Made by a program: the position numbers and the translations under genes | Assembly: GCA_023105745.1 (NCBI GenBank) | Contig: JALGQZ010000003.1 | Span: 73,258,696-73,322,695, forward strand | Reading direction: 5' to 3' | Length of the DNA stretch: 64,000 bases | Source of the DNA: Austropuccinia psidii | Lineage: Eukaryota > Basidiomycota > Pucciniomycetes > Pucciniales > Sphaerophragmiaceae | Shown: positions 1 through 12,086 of the stretch, piece after piece | How positions within the stretch are numbered: the stretch's first letter is position 1 | How the letters are laid out: the number at the start of each line of letters is the position of its first letter | The notes under the pieces: generated by a model | Seen by the model: only the letters and a program-made list of their open reading frames with translations | The model's database searches: none | What the model was told of the DNA's origin: nothing

Positions 1-1166
1 ATTTTGCGCACTTTTGCGCACTTTGACGCAAAGTGTCCAAAAGACACTTTCCCGCCTTTTGGGCCAGTTTTTGGCTCAGAACCCAAAAATGGCCAAAACC
101 CCCAAAAGGCCCAGAAACACCAGTCTAAGCTCTGAAGCCATTACATCCATCCTTTTCCCTCTGCCTTTCCACCTCAAGACCTTTGGACGTAATCTTCTTG
201 CCAATCAACCAATATGCCATAAATGATGTTATATATCATTGTGCATCATTTTTCAACAGCAATTCAATGGTGGCAATATCAAATGTTCATTTCAACATTC
301 CAACATCTCATCACGTCATCAAGGCACCCAATCATTCAGAGGAATCATCAAGGCTCAAGAGCAAGTGTTTCAGCGTCAAAGACCAATGACGCCATCAAGC
401 AGTCATTGGTTATTCTCATTCCAAGTATTCCTTCCAAGGGAATACTTTCAATTCATTTTCAAGTGTATTCAAGAGGCAGTGCCAAAAAGAAGTTGTCAAG
501 TGTCAAAGCTCCACTCAATCCATCTTGGCAACCATATTCATTTCAATACAGTCTGGATTCATCAAGAACTGTATTTCATTTTCAATCAAGGGAAATTCAT
601 TCAACCCAATTCAATTTCAACATTAGCCAGCTGTATCAATTCCCAAAAGCTTCAATACAGCCTCAAGGATCAATACAGATCAGTTTTCAGCCTGAAGAAC
701 TCAAGCTCCCAACTTTTCACATATACTGGCTACCCTTTCCACCCTAGGGGGTTTTCCCCAGTTAATTAATATATTTTGATTTTATTTTATCTCTATTTTC
801 TTTTCACTTTAGTTAAGCAAATACTGATATTATTAAGTCAGTCATTTAGCACCTTTCTCTTTTCTCTTTCTTCGCCTGTAAATGGATATTTGGTGGTCAT
901 ATCCTTACTAATTCCATTATTCATTTTTGGCAGGTTGAAACAGTGATTAAGGACTTACTTGGTTGGCTCTTTGGCCATTTGGCTTCCCTTTCCTCTTTTG
1001 CATCTCATCTTGTACCTGCATATCTTTAGAGGAATTCATTCTTATTACTTTTATTTCTTTATCCTTTTGGAGTCTTCCAAGTGAGTTCCCTGATTGCTGA
1101 GTGCCAGGCCACTCTTGTATTTCTGTCCAAGAGCCCCTGTGACAGGTTTTAAGTCACAGGCTGACA
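1..1166 (+). repeat. Chromovirus LTR, 5'-truncated by window start (LTR-C copy 1)
   Basis: This stretch matches 21850-22764 and 5780-6141 over long distances, including the GCAAAGTGTCCAAAAGACAC block. The copy at 21598 directly follows a polypurine tract after a chromovirus pol, so this repeat is that element's LTR. The present copy lacks roughly the first 240 bp and supplies the 3' part missing in the other two. A possible end is CTGACA at 1161-1166, which would pair with the TGTCA start at 21598, but the end is inferred. The open frames here (14-769) are not shared as proteins with anything recognised and are treated as non-coding. Confidence 0.75.
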
Positions 1167-1198
1167 ACTCAGGTGCAATTATTGTTAGTAGGAATAAA

Positions 1199-1530
1199 TC
1201 TTAAAAGGAGGCAGGACTTTCTTAGTCTTAGCTGATGACAGGAGCAGGGGAGACGCAATCAAAACTTAATAGGAGGAAGGACTTTATTAGTCTTAGCCAA
1301 TGACAGGAACAGGGGAGACACAATTGAACCTAGAGATAGTAGTGATGAGAGGAAACAAACACAATCATGAATTTCAAGGAGAAAGAAAATAATTGAATGG
1401 GAATTAACAATTAGTCACCTTAAAAGGAGGCAGGACTTTATTAGTCTTAGCTGACAACAGGAACAGGGGAGACACAATCAAACCTGGAGATAGTAGAAAT
1501 GAGAGGAAACAAACATGATGAAGATAGAAT
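1199..1530. repeat. Short imperfect repeat array, about 65-bp unit
   Basis: Three copies of a unit beginning near CTTAAAAGGAGGCAGGACTT start at about 1199, 1265 and 1419. Each runs through TTAGTCTTAGC and CAGGGGAGACRCAATC. Copies 2 and 3 also share a following block (GATAGTAGNNATGAGAGGAAACAAAC). Copies 1 and 2 are adjacent; copy 3 is separated by about 90 bp. No coding potential is evident. Confidence 0.75.
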
Positions 1531-1739
1531 ATTTACAAGAAGGTGGGCTGTTTATATTGACCAATGGGTATATCCTAGTGGAGGGTTTCTCCTCATACAA
1601 GTGATGACAAGAGGAGAAAAAATATATCTGCATAGGTAAAAACCATCTAAGAAGATAGTTTTATACTTAAGTCTTATAACGGTTTGTAAGGGTGTATTCT
1701 ATTCTAAGATTCGTTATAAGAGATAGGATTTTGTTCTTT

Positions 1740-1966
1740 CAGTTATTATATCAAAACAAGCTACACTAAATACTAACACTAAACACATAGAAGTATGGTA
1801 TCAATATTTAAGGGATTGTGTCTTGAAGAAATTACTAAATGTAATACAAGTCTCAACAAGTCAAATGATTGCCGATATACTTACTAAACCTTTGGGAGTA
1901 CAAAAGATCAATGAAGCACTCCTGCAGCTTCACCTTGAAGATCCTGGAGGTGTGTCGGAAAAATAG
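1740..1966 (+). pseudogene. Ty1/copia pol C-terminal fragment (RNase H end)
   Basis: One open frame ending in TAG at 1964-1966 translates to a typical copia RNase H tail. KHIEVWYQYLRDCV is followed by QVSTSQMIADILTKPLG and a short Leu-rich end. The 'K-H-I-E-V...ADILTKPL' pattern is diagnostic of Ty1/copia polyproteins. Only about 75 codons remain, with no reverse transcriptase or integrase upstream, so this is a truncated remnant. It is followed at once by a purine-rich GATCCTGGAGG and an LTR-like start. Confidence 0.85.
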
Positions 1967-2339
1967 GTGATCTTCGCGGAAAAGAAGAAAGTTATTTACA
2001 AAGCGCACGGGTAGATGAAGTCCCGGTGACTATTAACAATATGAAGGAGAAATAAACAGGTTATGATGATCACATAATTTAGTCAATTAAGGGGGAAAGA
2101 AAAAACTAACTCTCTTACGGGATTATTAGTTGGTTATTCTCCTACTAGTAGTATTTTTCTTATTATTCGGTTGTATTACTTTATTTCTTATAAATAAAGA
2201 GATATTTTGTTGTTTTTATAATTCAGAGAAGAAAAAAGAATATCCACGTTTTTACATTACTATCATTACTAGTTTACTTACTATTTTTAGTACTAACATT
2301 CTAGTTCTGGAGGAGTGAAGGTATACAATTTTACCTACA
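1953..2339 (+). repeat. Probable copia 3' LTR
   Basis: The TGTCGG at 1953 lies immediately after the purine-rich end of the copia pol relic, where a 3' LTR should begin. A TATA-like sequence (TATAAATAAAGA, 2189-2200) would be its promoter. The right end is placed at a CCTACA near 2339 by guesswork, as no second copy is present for comparison. The 62-codon ORF inside (2130-2318) is probably chance. Confidence 0.45.
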
Positions 2340-2962
2340 CTACGAAAAGTCCTATTTCCACTAATTTGATTTATTTTTGAAGAAAATAAATAGAGTTGAT
2401 TTTTCTGTTAAAGAAATAAAAGATTATATTTCTACCAATTTACTATTATTTAATTTCTTAGCAGGTATGATATTTATAGATTATATATATATATTGATAC
2501 TAATCAATACTTACGTTGTGTATATTTTATGTCAGTATTATTAACTACTGACTTTTAGTTATTACTTATAGCAGTTATAAGATACATTAAAACTTCTCAT
2601 TGCAGTTTTTTCTATCTCTTTAATTAAAATATCTGTCTGTTTCATATCCCAGAATTTTTGGGGACTTTTTAAATGCAATAATTTTCCAGAGAAAAGTCAA
2701 ATACATATTTTGGTGGCAAACATGTGAGAGTAGAGTACGTAAACAGGTGGGAAACGTATGAGAAAGAAAGCCTTTTCATACAGCAAAATAGCAAGGCCTT
2801 GCAGCTCAACTACAGGCAAGTTGATGATTCCCTTAACAAGCAAAAGACCCGTTGTGTTCCAACCAGATAAAACAGCACTAGGTAGAGTAGATGTCTTTCC
2901 CGAAGTAGAGACCTCGCGAGAATGATATCCCGAAGTTTAACACCTCTTTTTAAAGTCGTAGA
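2340..2962. other. AT-rich spacer with no recognised gene
   Basis: No ORF with recognisable similarity or splice structure was seen on either strand. The last part is the probable 3' untranslated and terminator region of the minus-strand gene that ends at 2963. Confidence 0.5.
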
Positions 2963-3869
2963 TCACAACACTAAGTAGCCGCAAGCAATCAATATCGCGA
3001 AGCTGATCGAAGTCCGTTTTGACATCAATCTGTATGCAGCTGAGGTGGGAGGAGGGGCCTTGAAAACAAAAGGTATCAGTTTCGTTGTAGTTTGTTCAAG
3101 GAAGATAAACACATACATCGCTTCCGCCGGAAGACCCAGACGACTTGCTAGGTGGTGCACCATTACTCGAGGAGTTGGATGCAGCTGCATCAGGAGGCTT
3201 GCTCGGTGAACCTCCTGGGCCGGGTGGTGATTTGTCAGAAGCTCCAGAGGACACAGAAGGCGCAGAAGGCGGAGTGTCGCTCTTTGATGGAGGAGAGGTA
3301 TCGTTGCCAGAGGCATCTGGGCATTTGCATTGAGGAGTTCCTGGGCCCTGCGATATTTGAGTCAGGGTGTCGAAAATCAAATTAGCCTCTCAAGCAGCCT
3401 TCTCTTTTTGAAAGGACACCTAACTCACCATGCCAGGTGGTGTGGTTGCAGCGGGAGCCTTCGCATCGGCAGCGGCAGCAGAGTCTGCTCCTGCGCCACT
3501 ACCACCTGCAGTTGGTGACTGATTATTTTGTAGCAAATGGACATCATTATACATTGAAATCAGTAGGTAATCAGCCTCCATAAGCAGAATTTGACCACAA
3601 CTTACCGTGGTAGGCGAACTAGCAGTAGGGGAAGGCTTAGTACTTGCCGCACCGTCACCAGACCCACCACCACTGCCACCACCACTACCACCACCACCAC
3701 CAGCTCCTCCTCCGGAGCCACCACCACCACCGCTCCCCCTAGCGACTAAAATATGATCGCGGGTTGAGGAAGGAGGATTCGAAGCCAATCCGAAATGAAA
3801 AAAAGGTTGATGTGGGCCAGCTAAGCAGCAAAAAAGGAGAATTACTGAAACAGAAGAAATTTTGTACAT
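2963..3869 (-). CDS. Secreted Gly/Ser/Pro-rich protein, candidate GPI-anchored, 4 exons
   Basis: I do not recognise a family. A four-exon model is strongly suggested: exons 3606-3869, 3429-3518, 3117-3347 and 2963-3058. Introns are 87, 81 and 58 bp with GTAAGT, GTGAGT and GTATGT donors and CAG/AAG acceptors, all in phase 0, giving about 226 residues. The ATG at 3869 starts MYKISSVSVILLFCCLAG, a good secretion signal. Then come a Gly-rich run (GSGGGGGSGGGAGGGG), an Ala/Pro/Ser/Thr segment, and a Ser/Pro-rich exon with one CKC pair. The last exon ends in the hydrophobic SISFAILIACGYLVL, as expected for a GPI-anchor signal. In rust fungi such proteins are often cell-wall or effector-like; that role is inference. 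The first two introns are multiples of three and may be read through. Confidence 0.72.
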
Positions 3870-4007
3870 GGCGCAAGAGATGTAATTTAATGAAGCTTTA
3901 AACAAAGAGCTATAAAACTTTGGGACAGGGCGCAAGGCACAGAAACAAAACGACGAGTGTTTTGGAGGAGGAATTGTTGCGATTAAACACTGTAATTACC
4001 CTCTCGG

Positions 4008-4014
4008 TTTTATA
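4008..4014 (-). promoter_or_regulatory. TATA box upstream of the secreted-protein gene
   Basis: On the minus strand this reads TATAAAA within CACTATAAAACCGAG, about 140 bp before the ATG at 3869. Its position and sequence suit a core promoter for that gene. No other regulatory motif was identified. Confidence 0.45.
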
Positions 4015-4279
4015 GTGGATCTTTCACCGAGAGCCAGCTTGGGAAGGATTTAGCTTTCAGGCATAAAGCTTACAAAACTGCAGGTCGTTGCCAACCCTGA
4101 GCGCCAAATGATCCTGCATTCAAGCAGTCGCCGTGTACCTTACCAGAAGCCCTGACGATTCCAAGTACAATTGCCAATATAATTTGTTTCCAGCAAAAAA
4201 TAAACCGCGCGAACGTCAGGCGATGCTTGTTCTTCAGGACATGAGTTTTCGGCGAATGCCCTCCCTCAACTGACAACAT

Positions 4280-5165
4280 ACACGAACTTGGTCTGATGTT
4301 GCTAAAAGGATCTGAGTTCTTTTCGAGCAGTACAGCTTTCTTTCAGCAAGGCAGGGTCCATTTTATCGATTGGATAAAAAAACCCTAGCGATGGAAGTGT
4401 GATCAAGTGTAGTGCACAATATTTCCTTGAAAAATTTTGGACTTGAAAAGGCGATCGCAACATACATCAACCCCGGACAGCAAACCACGTGGATTTTATC
4501 TCAGGGCCTGCCTCAGAGAACGTTAGTGTATTGTAGAAAGTACACGAGGTCTTTGAGAGCAACACAGTAACTCCAAATCTTGTCAAGCGCCAAAACTCAT
4601 GTACTCTACAAATAGAAACACTCTTAATATTTTCGTTTCAGAGGTATCCATAAGAATGCGACTTCTAATTTCGGCTAGAAGACATCCTATTGGTGGGCTG
4701 CAACCCCTGCCGAAAAGGTACTTTTTTATTGATGCAATAATTCAGTTTTTGGCTCCCCAAAAGGGCGTGAGAAACGGTCATCTCCGGCAACCAGACTGCC
4801 CATAACAAGCAGCCTCCCAAATCCAATTTAGAAGCGGTGGGAAAATTAAGGAAGTGGGTTAGCAACCCTATTTACTATATAACAAATTGGTTTTCAAATT
4901 TTGCCTCACCCTCATATTATTTATCCCCTTGTTTCCCAAGCTCACTGTTCACTAAACACCAGAAAGAAACACCTCAACAGTAACCCACATTTGCAAAACA
5001 ATATAAAATATTGGCCATGGATTGGACTGAAGCAAGAAATTTACTCCTGGGATTTCTGTATATACAATTGTCAGTTTTTTTATTTTCTGCTCAAGGCTCC
5101 TTTAGTTGAAGATTGTACATTTGCCCTGTTTTCAAATTTCCACATCTGACTTGATAAATAAATGG
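4280..5165. other. Spacer, no supported gene
   Basis: Several ORFs of 60-80 codons exist on both strands, but none has a signal, motif or repeat partner elsewhere in the window. I see no RNA gene or transposon end here. Confidence 0.4.
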
Positions 5166-5550
5166 TGACAGCCTGTGATTCAAAAGCAGAGCACAAGCAT
5201 GATACCAAAATACCTTAAACCAATAGTAAATCAAGATGCCCACCAGAAAGTGACATGGGCTAAAATAGCTCATAAAGTCATCCAAAAGTAACAGGAAAGT
5301 GATGTCATCTTTAATACAAAAATCTCATAAACATAAGAAAAATAATAACAGAGTTATTCTAGCTCAAAAGCTGAACTGAGCATAAATCTTAATTCTCACC
5401 TCTCATCAAAAATCTAGAGGAAGAGTCAGGAATCCATCAGATTATGGTTTCAATTGAATCTCTCATTGAGGTGTATCCAATGGTACCAGCCAAGCTGCAC
5501 CAGTGCCAATATTACAAAAGTCAAAGGCAACAGTCAGCTAATTTAGGATG
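5166..5550 (+). repeat. Truncated LTR, family B (left part only)
   Basis: TGACAGCCTGTGATTC and the following ~370 bp align with the start of the longer LTR at 16220 (TGTCAGCCCCTGACTC). Shared features include CAGAGCA(C)NAGCATGA, the CTCTCATC...CCTAGAGG segment and the AATGGTA(C/T) block. The copy ends where family C LTR sequence begins near 5551. Two LTR fragments are thus fused without an intact boundary. Confidence 0.7.
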
Positions 5551-6141
5551 AAAAAAATATCACAGTCCTTTTATGGCCAATTGGCCATATCCATCACCAG
5601 TGGCCAATATGGCCACCTCATCATCTTATGGACCATTTATGGCCATTTGGGTTTTAAGGCCTTCATGACCCTTCACCTCAATCCAGAAGCCATAACGGCA
5701 ATTTATGCCCAATTGGGTAATTCTGGTCATTTCCCTCAGAACCAAGGGAAATGGCCCAAATGGCTTTTTTGGCCATTTGGGCTCATAATGCGCATTTCTG
5801 CGCATTTTGTGCAATTTTGCGCGCTTTGATGCAAAGTGTCCAAAAGACACTTTCCCGCCCTTTGGGCCAGTTTTTGGCTCAGAACCCAAAAGTGGCCAAA
5901 AACCCCAAAGGACCCAGAAACACATTTCCAAGCTCTGAAGCCATCACATCCATCTTTTTCCCCTCTGTCTTTCCATCTCAAGACCTTTGGACGTAATCTT
6001 CTTTCCAATGAACCAATATGCCATAAATGATGTTATATATCATTATGCATCATTTTTCAACAGCAATTCAATGGTGGCAGTATCAAATGTTAATTTCAAT
6101 ATTCCAACATATCATCACGTCATCAAGGCACCCAATCATTC
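5551..6141 (+). repeat. Chromovirus LTR fragment (LTR-C copy 2)
   Basis: Aligns with 21652-22190 of the LTR after the chromovirus, starting in TTATGGCCAATTGGCC and lacking the first ~55 bp. It is cut at 6141 by the clean TGTAAGG start of a G1-family LTR. The uninterrupted copy at 21598 reads straight through the equivalent point (ATCATTC then AGAGG), so the G1 element inserted here. Confidence 0.85.
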
Positions 6142-8325
6142 TGTAAGGTTTGTCTATGAAAATCTTGATAATAGTAGCAATATCAAGAGTACTATGACTG
6201 TCCTCACTAGAAATATACAATATAATAAAATATTATAATCACAAATTTAAATATAATTATTAAAAAATAATTATATATAAAGAATAAATTTAATTTTTAT
6301 TATAAAAATATAATAATAATAAAATATAATAATTATAATATATTATAATTATTCTATTATTGTTATAGTCACTGACAATTATAACAATAAGAAGTGTAAA
6401 GCTCTTAATGAGACAATTAAATGGGGAAAATATGAATATTAACCACTTATAAATAATATAAATATTATTTATAAAAGAATTAAAACACACGCTGTGCAGA
6501 AATAATTCTTATAGAAAAAAAATTCTATATAAAAAAACTAATACTAGATAAAAAAGATATAGAACTTTAGAGAAAACTTACTTGTAATATTTATTTAATA
6601 CAACAAGTTAAACAACAACAGTTATTATATTAAATAATAATTATAAGTTACAAATATTCCAAAAATCAATATTTTTAAAGATAAAACAACTTTTTATAAT
6701 AAAAATTATGATTCAAGAATTTTTAAGAGGAATTTGTGGACTTTTAGAAGATACTTAAGATGATTAATTTTCTATAATAAAATATATTATTGGTGATTAC
6801 AACAATAATATAAATTCTATGATTTCAATTCTTTAATTTTTAATTAATAAAGAATAAAATAACTTAAGAATTACTTTAATAATAAGATTTTATATTTAAT
6901 AAAACTTCACCTGTTTAAATTTCTAATACAATTGGATTGATAATGAATGATGGACAAAAACAGTGATGAAAAAGAGCCTTTTTATGTCTTCAGAGAAGCT
7001 CTTATGATTAATAATGAATATGGAGGGAGTGCTCAAACCAAAACTGAAAAACCATGCTTAAAAATGAAGTTCTTAACTTAAGGTAGCTTATTTTTCATTC
7101 CAATTTGAAGTTACAAGTGTTATTTTTAACTCCAAGTAACTTTAAGCCTCATTTAAACTAATTATTTTAAGTTTTGATATAAAATAAGCTCATTTATATT
7201 AAAGTTCATCACATGAACAACTTAAAAATAGAGTTTCAAGCAGAAATCTCTTAAACTCAATTTTTAATTAATCTTTAAAGAAATTATAATTTTCTTTGAA
7301 CTTAATTAAAAGAGTAAATTTCCAGGCTAATTACCCAGGAAATTTATTTATAAAAGATAATTAAAATTTGATTTATATGTAGATAATATCAAATTGTAAG
7401 CTGTGAGAAATTTTCAAGCAAATCCATTAAGAATTGGAATTTAAATGAATTTTTAAAGCTATTGCTATTTTTCCACGTAAAATAGCAATACACACCAAAC
7501 CTTAACTTTTGATAAGGTTTTAATGCTTTTAACCTTAACGTTTTAAGCTTATTTAAGTGTAATCAAGTTTTGACAGTTCTGAAAACCTTAAATTCAAGCC
7601 TGCATATTAGGATTTATCCTTTGGCAGCTTGAAATTCCTGTCTAAATTGGAATAAAACCAGTTTAAACTTTAATGTTGGATCGAAGTCTAATCTTAAAGT
7701 TTAAATAAGGTTGAAAATCCCCCAATACAGGTGGACAACCTTAATTGAATCCTTGCAGATCCAAAAAGTTGGGTACCCCAGCTGTATTTGGTCTTTTTCC
7801 TTTGTCCCACCTTTCTGTGTGGATTTTGCCCTTCTATTTATTTAAAGCCATACTATGGCCTTAAACCCTTTTAAATTGAGCTCACGTAGGATTTACATTC
7901 TGTATGGCAAATCCTCAGCCAATTCAGTAAATATACACAACACCTCAATTTTAACTAAAATTTTGGTAAGTTTGCATGAACTTTATGCAACGCTAAACTT
8001 AAGCTTATTTAAGCTTAAATTTAAAATTTTTGAAAAAATGTTAGAAAAGTTACATTTGTACTGTGAGATTCTTAAATCTTCTAATAACATAAGAAATAAG
8101 TGTTTTTGGGTATAGCAACTTATGGGTGTACCCTAGGTTATTTTTGGTTTAGAATTCAAAAATGACATAATATTTATAACTTTGTTTATTCAAAAAAAAG
8201 TTATACTTATTTTTTGTTATTTTTTATTTTAAATTAAGTTAAAAATTCTTTTAAAGACAAATTTAACTGTGTATAAAGTCATTTGTGGCCTTATGGGTAT
8301 GTTATACATACTTCACAGGCTCACA
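6142..8325 (-). repeat. G1-a 3' LTR
   Basis: The plus-strand sequence begins TGTAAGGTTTGTCTATG and ends GGCTCACA, giving TG...CA ends. It aligns with 14911-16219 for about 1.3 kb, including the block around GTTAAACAACAACAGTTATT. The right end is set by the polypurine tract that follows. At about 2.18 kb it is longer than the LTRs of the younger G1 copies (1.77-1.92 kb). Confidence 0.85.
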
Positions 8326-8342
8326 TTCCCTACCACCAAAAA
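8326..8342 (-). other. Polypurine tract of G1-a
   Basis: On the minus strand this is TTTTTTGGTGGTAGGGAA ending exactly at the LTR start TGTGAGCC. The same tract occurs next to the LTRs at 24684 and 54510. It primes plus-strand DNA synthesis in LTR elements. Confidence 0.8.
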
Positions 8343-8481
8343 AATTGTACCACAATTTTTCTTTTGTAGTATACCCCCAAGTTATTTGGGGTGGGTATAA
8401 TCCACTGTCCAACCTCTCTACTTATACTTTTGAGTATGTAAAGCACACAATTCAAATTTTTTATTGAACAATTTGTCTTCT

Positions 8482-11400
8482 CTAATGTCTGAATCTTTTA
8501 AGAAACTTTTGGAAATCAGGTATTTTGCTCTCTACAATCCATTCATCTTCATGTTGTGGATTTTTATACCTGACTAAGTATTCTCTTTCATTTTTTCCCC
8601 AAAGTCTTCTTTCTTTCAAGACTTTCAGTACCTTTTTATCCTCACTTTGATCTAGTGGGGGTACTTCTAAGGGTGTTTCATTTCTCAAAGGAAATAATTT
8701 CTTATCACTTGAAGTGTAATTCTTTACTAGACTGATAGGGAAAGTTGCATGTTTGTTTTCCAGTTCTCCTGACAGTTGTACTTGTACTGCATTTGTCCCA
8801 TAAAGGGCTTTAATAATAAATGGTCCTTCAAAGGAATCTTTTAATTTCTTTGTGCCTTTAATATTATTAAAGTTCAAGGTTGAAATTAGTATTAAGTCCC
8901 CTACTTTGAATTCTGGGGTCTTATGACTTTTATCCCATTTCTGTTTAGCATATTCAAAGGCATCATTCATGCTTTCATTTGCATGATGTCTTACTTTATC
9001 AAGCAATAACTTAAAGCTTGAAGAAGTTGAATGAATATCAACCAGATCTTTCTTCAAAGTATCAATTGGAAGTTTGGGGTTCCATCCTTTTTCCAACATT
9101 GCAGGAGCTTTTCCTATTGAAGCATGGATGGAGGTCTTGTAGGCTAATTCCAATGCTGGTATAAGAGTACACCAATCATGGGTAAAGCCATCAGAATCTT
9201 TAAACTCCAGACCATAAGCACAAAATTTGCTGGTCATGTCCTCAAGGGTTTGAATCATTCTTTCTGCTAACCCATCTGTCTGTGGATGGTATGCTGTTGA
9301 GAATGATAGTTTTGTACCCAAAAGTGTATGTAAATTAGTCCATAAGGCTGATGTGAATCTTGGGTCTCTATCACTGATAATATTTTTAAAGATACCAGTA
9401 TGAGATATGACTCTATTCCAGATTAGAAGAGCTGTGTCATCTTTATGACATGGTAAAAAGATTGGTGTTTTGCTATACCTGTCTACAATAACAAGACATG
9501 CATTGTAACTTTTATCACCTCCAGGTGGTAAGGCAGCTACCCAATCCATGTGAACCACTTCCCATGGAGTAATTGGTTCTTGAATATGGATCATTAAACC
9601 AAATACTTTAACAGTAGCTTTATTGGCTTTCTGGAACCTATCACAACTGTGGCAGTACTCAATGACATTTCTTCTCCAAGATGGCCACCAGGCACATGTC
9701 TTAATTCTTTCCATAGTTCTGTCTTCAGACAGATGTCCAGAATATATGTTATCATGGCATTCTAGTAGTATTGTGTTAATTAACATTCTACTACATAGGA
9801 CCATGACACATGTGTGTTTAGATCTATGATATAGTATACCATCAAATAAATGGAATCTTCCATTATCATAAGATGTTTTCCAAATATCATCCAGAGACTT
9901 AGCCAAGGCTACATCTTTGCAATCTTTGTCAAGTAGAGCAGTAATAATATGACAATTCTTATCTTGCTTATAGCTTTATCTAACTTCTTCAAAGAGTTCT
10001 GTTCCAACATCTGTGATATTAATTCCTTCAATTGGAATTCGAGGTTCTGCACTTGTCAGAACATAGGCAGGGTTGTCATGTGTATTCGGTAATGCCCATC
10101 TACCTAAGCCATCAGCATTCCTATGAATATTTTCAGCTTTATGTACTAGGGTCATATTGCCTCTATACTCCTGTATAGCAATCTGCCATCTTAACATGTG
10201 TCTATTTGGAGTTTTCATGTTAAGAAGTAATCTTACTGCATTACAATCAGTAATTACTTCAAAAACACTACCATCAAGATGGTAGTGAAGTTTTTCCAAA
10301 ACCCAAACAAGGCAAAGGCACTACATTTGACTAGCTCCATATCTGGCCTCAGTAGGTTTAATTTGTCTTGAAATAAAACAAATTGGACCTTCATAAGGTT
10401 TGTCATTGACAATTTGAACTTGATGAAGAGCAGCTCCTAAACCTTCACCACATGCATCAATATACAGCTTGAAAGGAAGTTTCCAGTCTGGCATCAATAA
10501 TAATGGTGCATTGGTCAAGGCATACTTGATTTTATCATATGCTTGAATTCTCTCCTGTGTCATTTCAAAAACAGTTTGTTGATCACAAATCCTGTATAAT
10601 GATCTGGCATGGATTGAAAAATCTTTAAGGTGTTGCCTGTAATAACTGGCAAACCCCAAAACAGACATGATTTCTTTTTTGTTCTGGGGCATTTGTTTCA
10701 GTAAAACTGCAGCCACTTTGTTTTTGTAAACACCAAGGCTCAGTCCTGAGACTACATGTCCTAGAGCTTTTAGCTCATGAAACTCAAAATTACATTTCTT
10801 AAGAGATATTTTCATGTTCACTTGAAGAATTTTCTTTAGTACTAATGAAAGTCTCTCTAAATGTAATTTCCAGGTTTCTGAACAAATGATAATGTCATCA
10901 ATATAAATGATTAACCATCCTTCTGATAATTCATGTGGGAAGATGGTATTCATCATTCTCTGATAATGAGAGGGTGCATTTTTAATACCAAAAGGCATTC
11001 TCAGACACTCATAAATCCCACAATGAGCAATTATTCTCAATATTTCCTAGCATGAGGTGTCAAAACATTCTGATGAAATCCTTTAAGAGCATCCATGGAA
11101 GTAATGAATCTTGCTTTGGATTACTGAGTCAAAGTCTCAGGAATTCTAGGGATTGGATACCTGTCTGGAATGGTATAGGTATTCAGTGCTCTAAAATCAC
11201 AAACCATCCTTGACTTATCATTATGCCAAGTAATGATTACTGGAGTTGTGACTTCTACCTCCTCATTGTGTCCAGCTTTCCTAAGGACTCCAAGTTTCAT
11301 TAGCTCATTAATATGAATTTCTAATACTTCTCTAGCCCTAGGGCTAGCTGGGTAAGCTAGTCTTTTCAATAGTTGCGGATAGGGCCTTTCCACATTAAGA

Positions 11401-12074
11401 ATAATGTCCACTTCATGGCCTTTTATAGCTCCAAGTGGTTCATTATCTGAAGAAAAGGCTTCCCTGTATTGAAATAAAATTTCAATCAGCTCTTCCTTTA
11501 ATTCTAGTGTTAATTCAGGACCTATTTGTGCTTCAATCAATTGATCTGACACAAATATTTCCTTATTAACATTTTTTACTTGTTTAATGACAGTAATTTC
11601 TCTTTTTTCTAGAGGAAAGGCAAATTTTTGTCTTTTATTCTCCCCTATAGTGAAATACCTGTCTTTATGATTATTAATATCAATACCATAAATATTAAGA
11701 TAATCATTTCCAAGTATAAATTGTTGTGAAGTACAATTATTCATGACAACAATTTCAAATTTCAATCTTATACTTCCTGTAGGATGAGGAAATATTATTG
11801 CTGCTTCAAATATACCAAAGGGGTGCATATTTTGGCTAGCACTGCTGAATGTTATGCCTTCAATTGGCATTAATTTTTTTTGCCAATTGGTATAAATCTT
11901 GTCAAGATAATATTTTCCAACACAAGTGCAAAAAGCACCTGAGTCAAGGTGTATCTTGGATTCTGTGTTGTTTATCACAATATTAGTGATACAAGATGAA
12001 CCAGCTGTATAACCTTTACCTCTGGCAGGTTTAGTTTTATGCATTTTAGCATCTTGCACATGTATGAGATCCAT
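8482..12074 (-). pseudogene. G1-a pol relic (protease, RT, RNase H, integrase, chromo-like)
   Basis: Four open pieces cover a Ty3/gypsy pol in order. 11121-12074 has a protease with LDSGAFCTCVG and the RT N-terminus. 10321-11040 has RT with [12 protein letters not shown] and the start of RNase H. 9976-10299 continues RNase H ([20 protein letters not shown]). 8482-9906 has the integrase zinc finger (H-H and CHSCDRC), the D,D,E core ([30 protein letters not shown]) and a chromodomain-like end ([16 protein letters not shown]). Stops separate the pieces near 9950, 10310, 11050-11120 and 12075. All pieces align with the intact protein at 54535-60456. This copy is inactive but useful for comparison, since it retains the canonical protease D-S-G. 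Confidence 0.93.
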
Positions 12075-12086
12075 ACATTAATCACT

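Noticed and set aside
14..769. ORFs of 70-176 codons in LTR-C copy 1, with similar ones in 5548-6238 and 21554-22530
   Set aside because: They lie in a non-coding LTR, several frames are open at once, and they change or break between copies without keeping the protein sequence.
2130..2318. 62-codon hydrophobic ORF
   Set aside because: Lies in the probable copia LTR; composition is simply T-rich.
4070..4279. Minus-strand 69-codon ORF with a hydrophobic stretch (IILAIVLGIV)
   Set aside because: It could be a small membrane or secreted protein, but there is no splice model, repeat partner or family; the GTAAGG inside it would need an intron of only about 30 bp.
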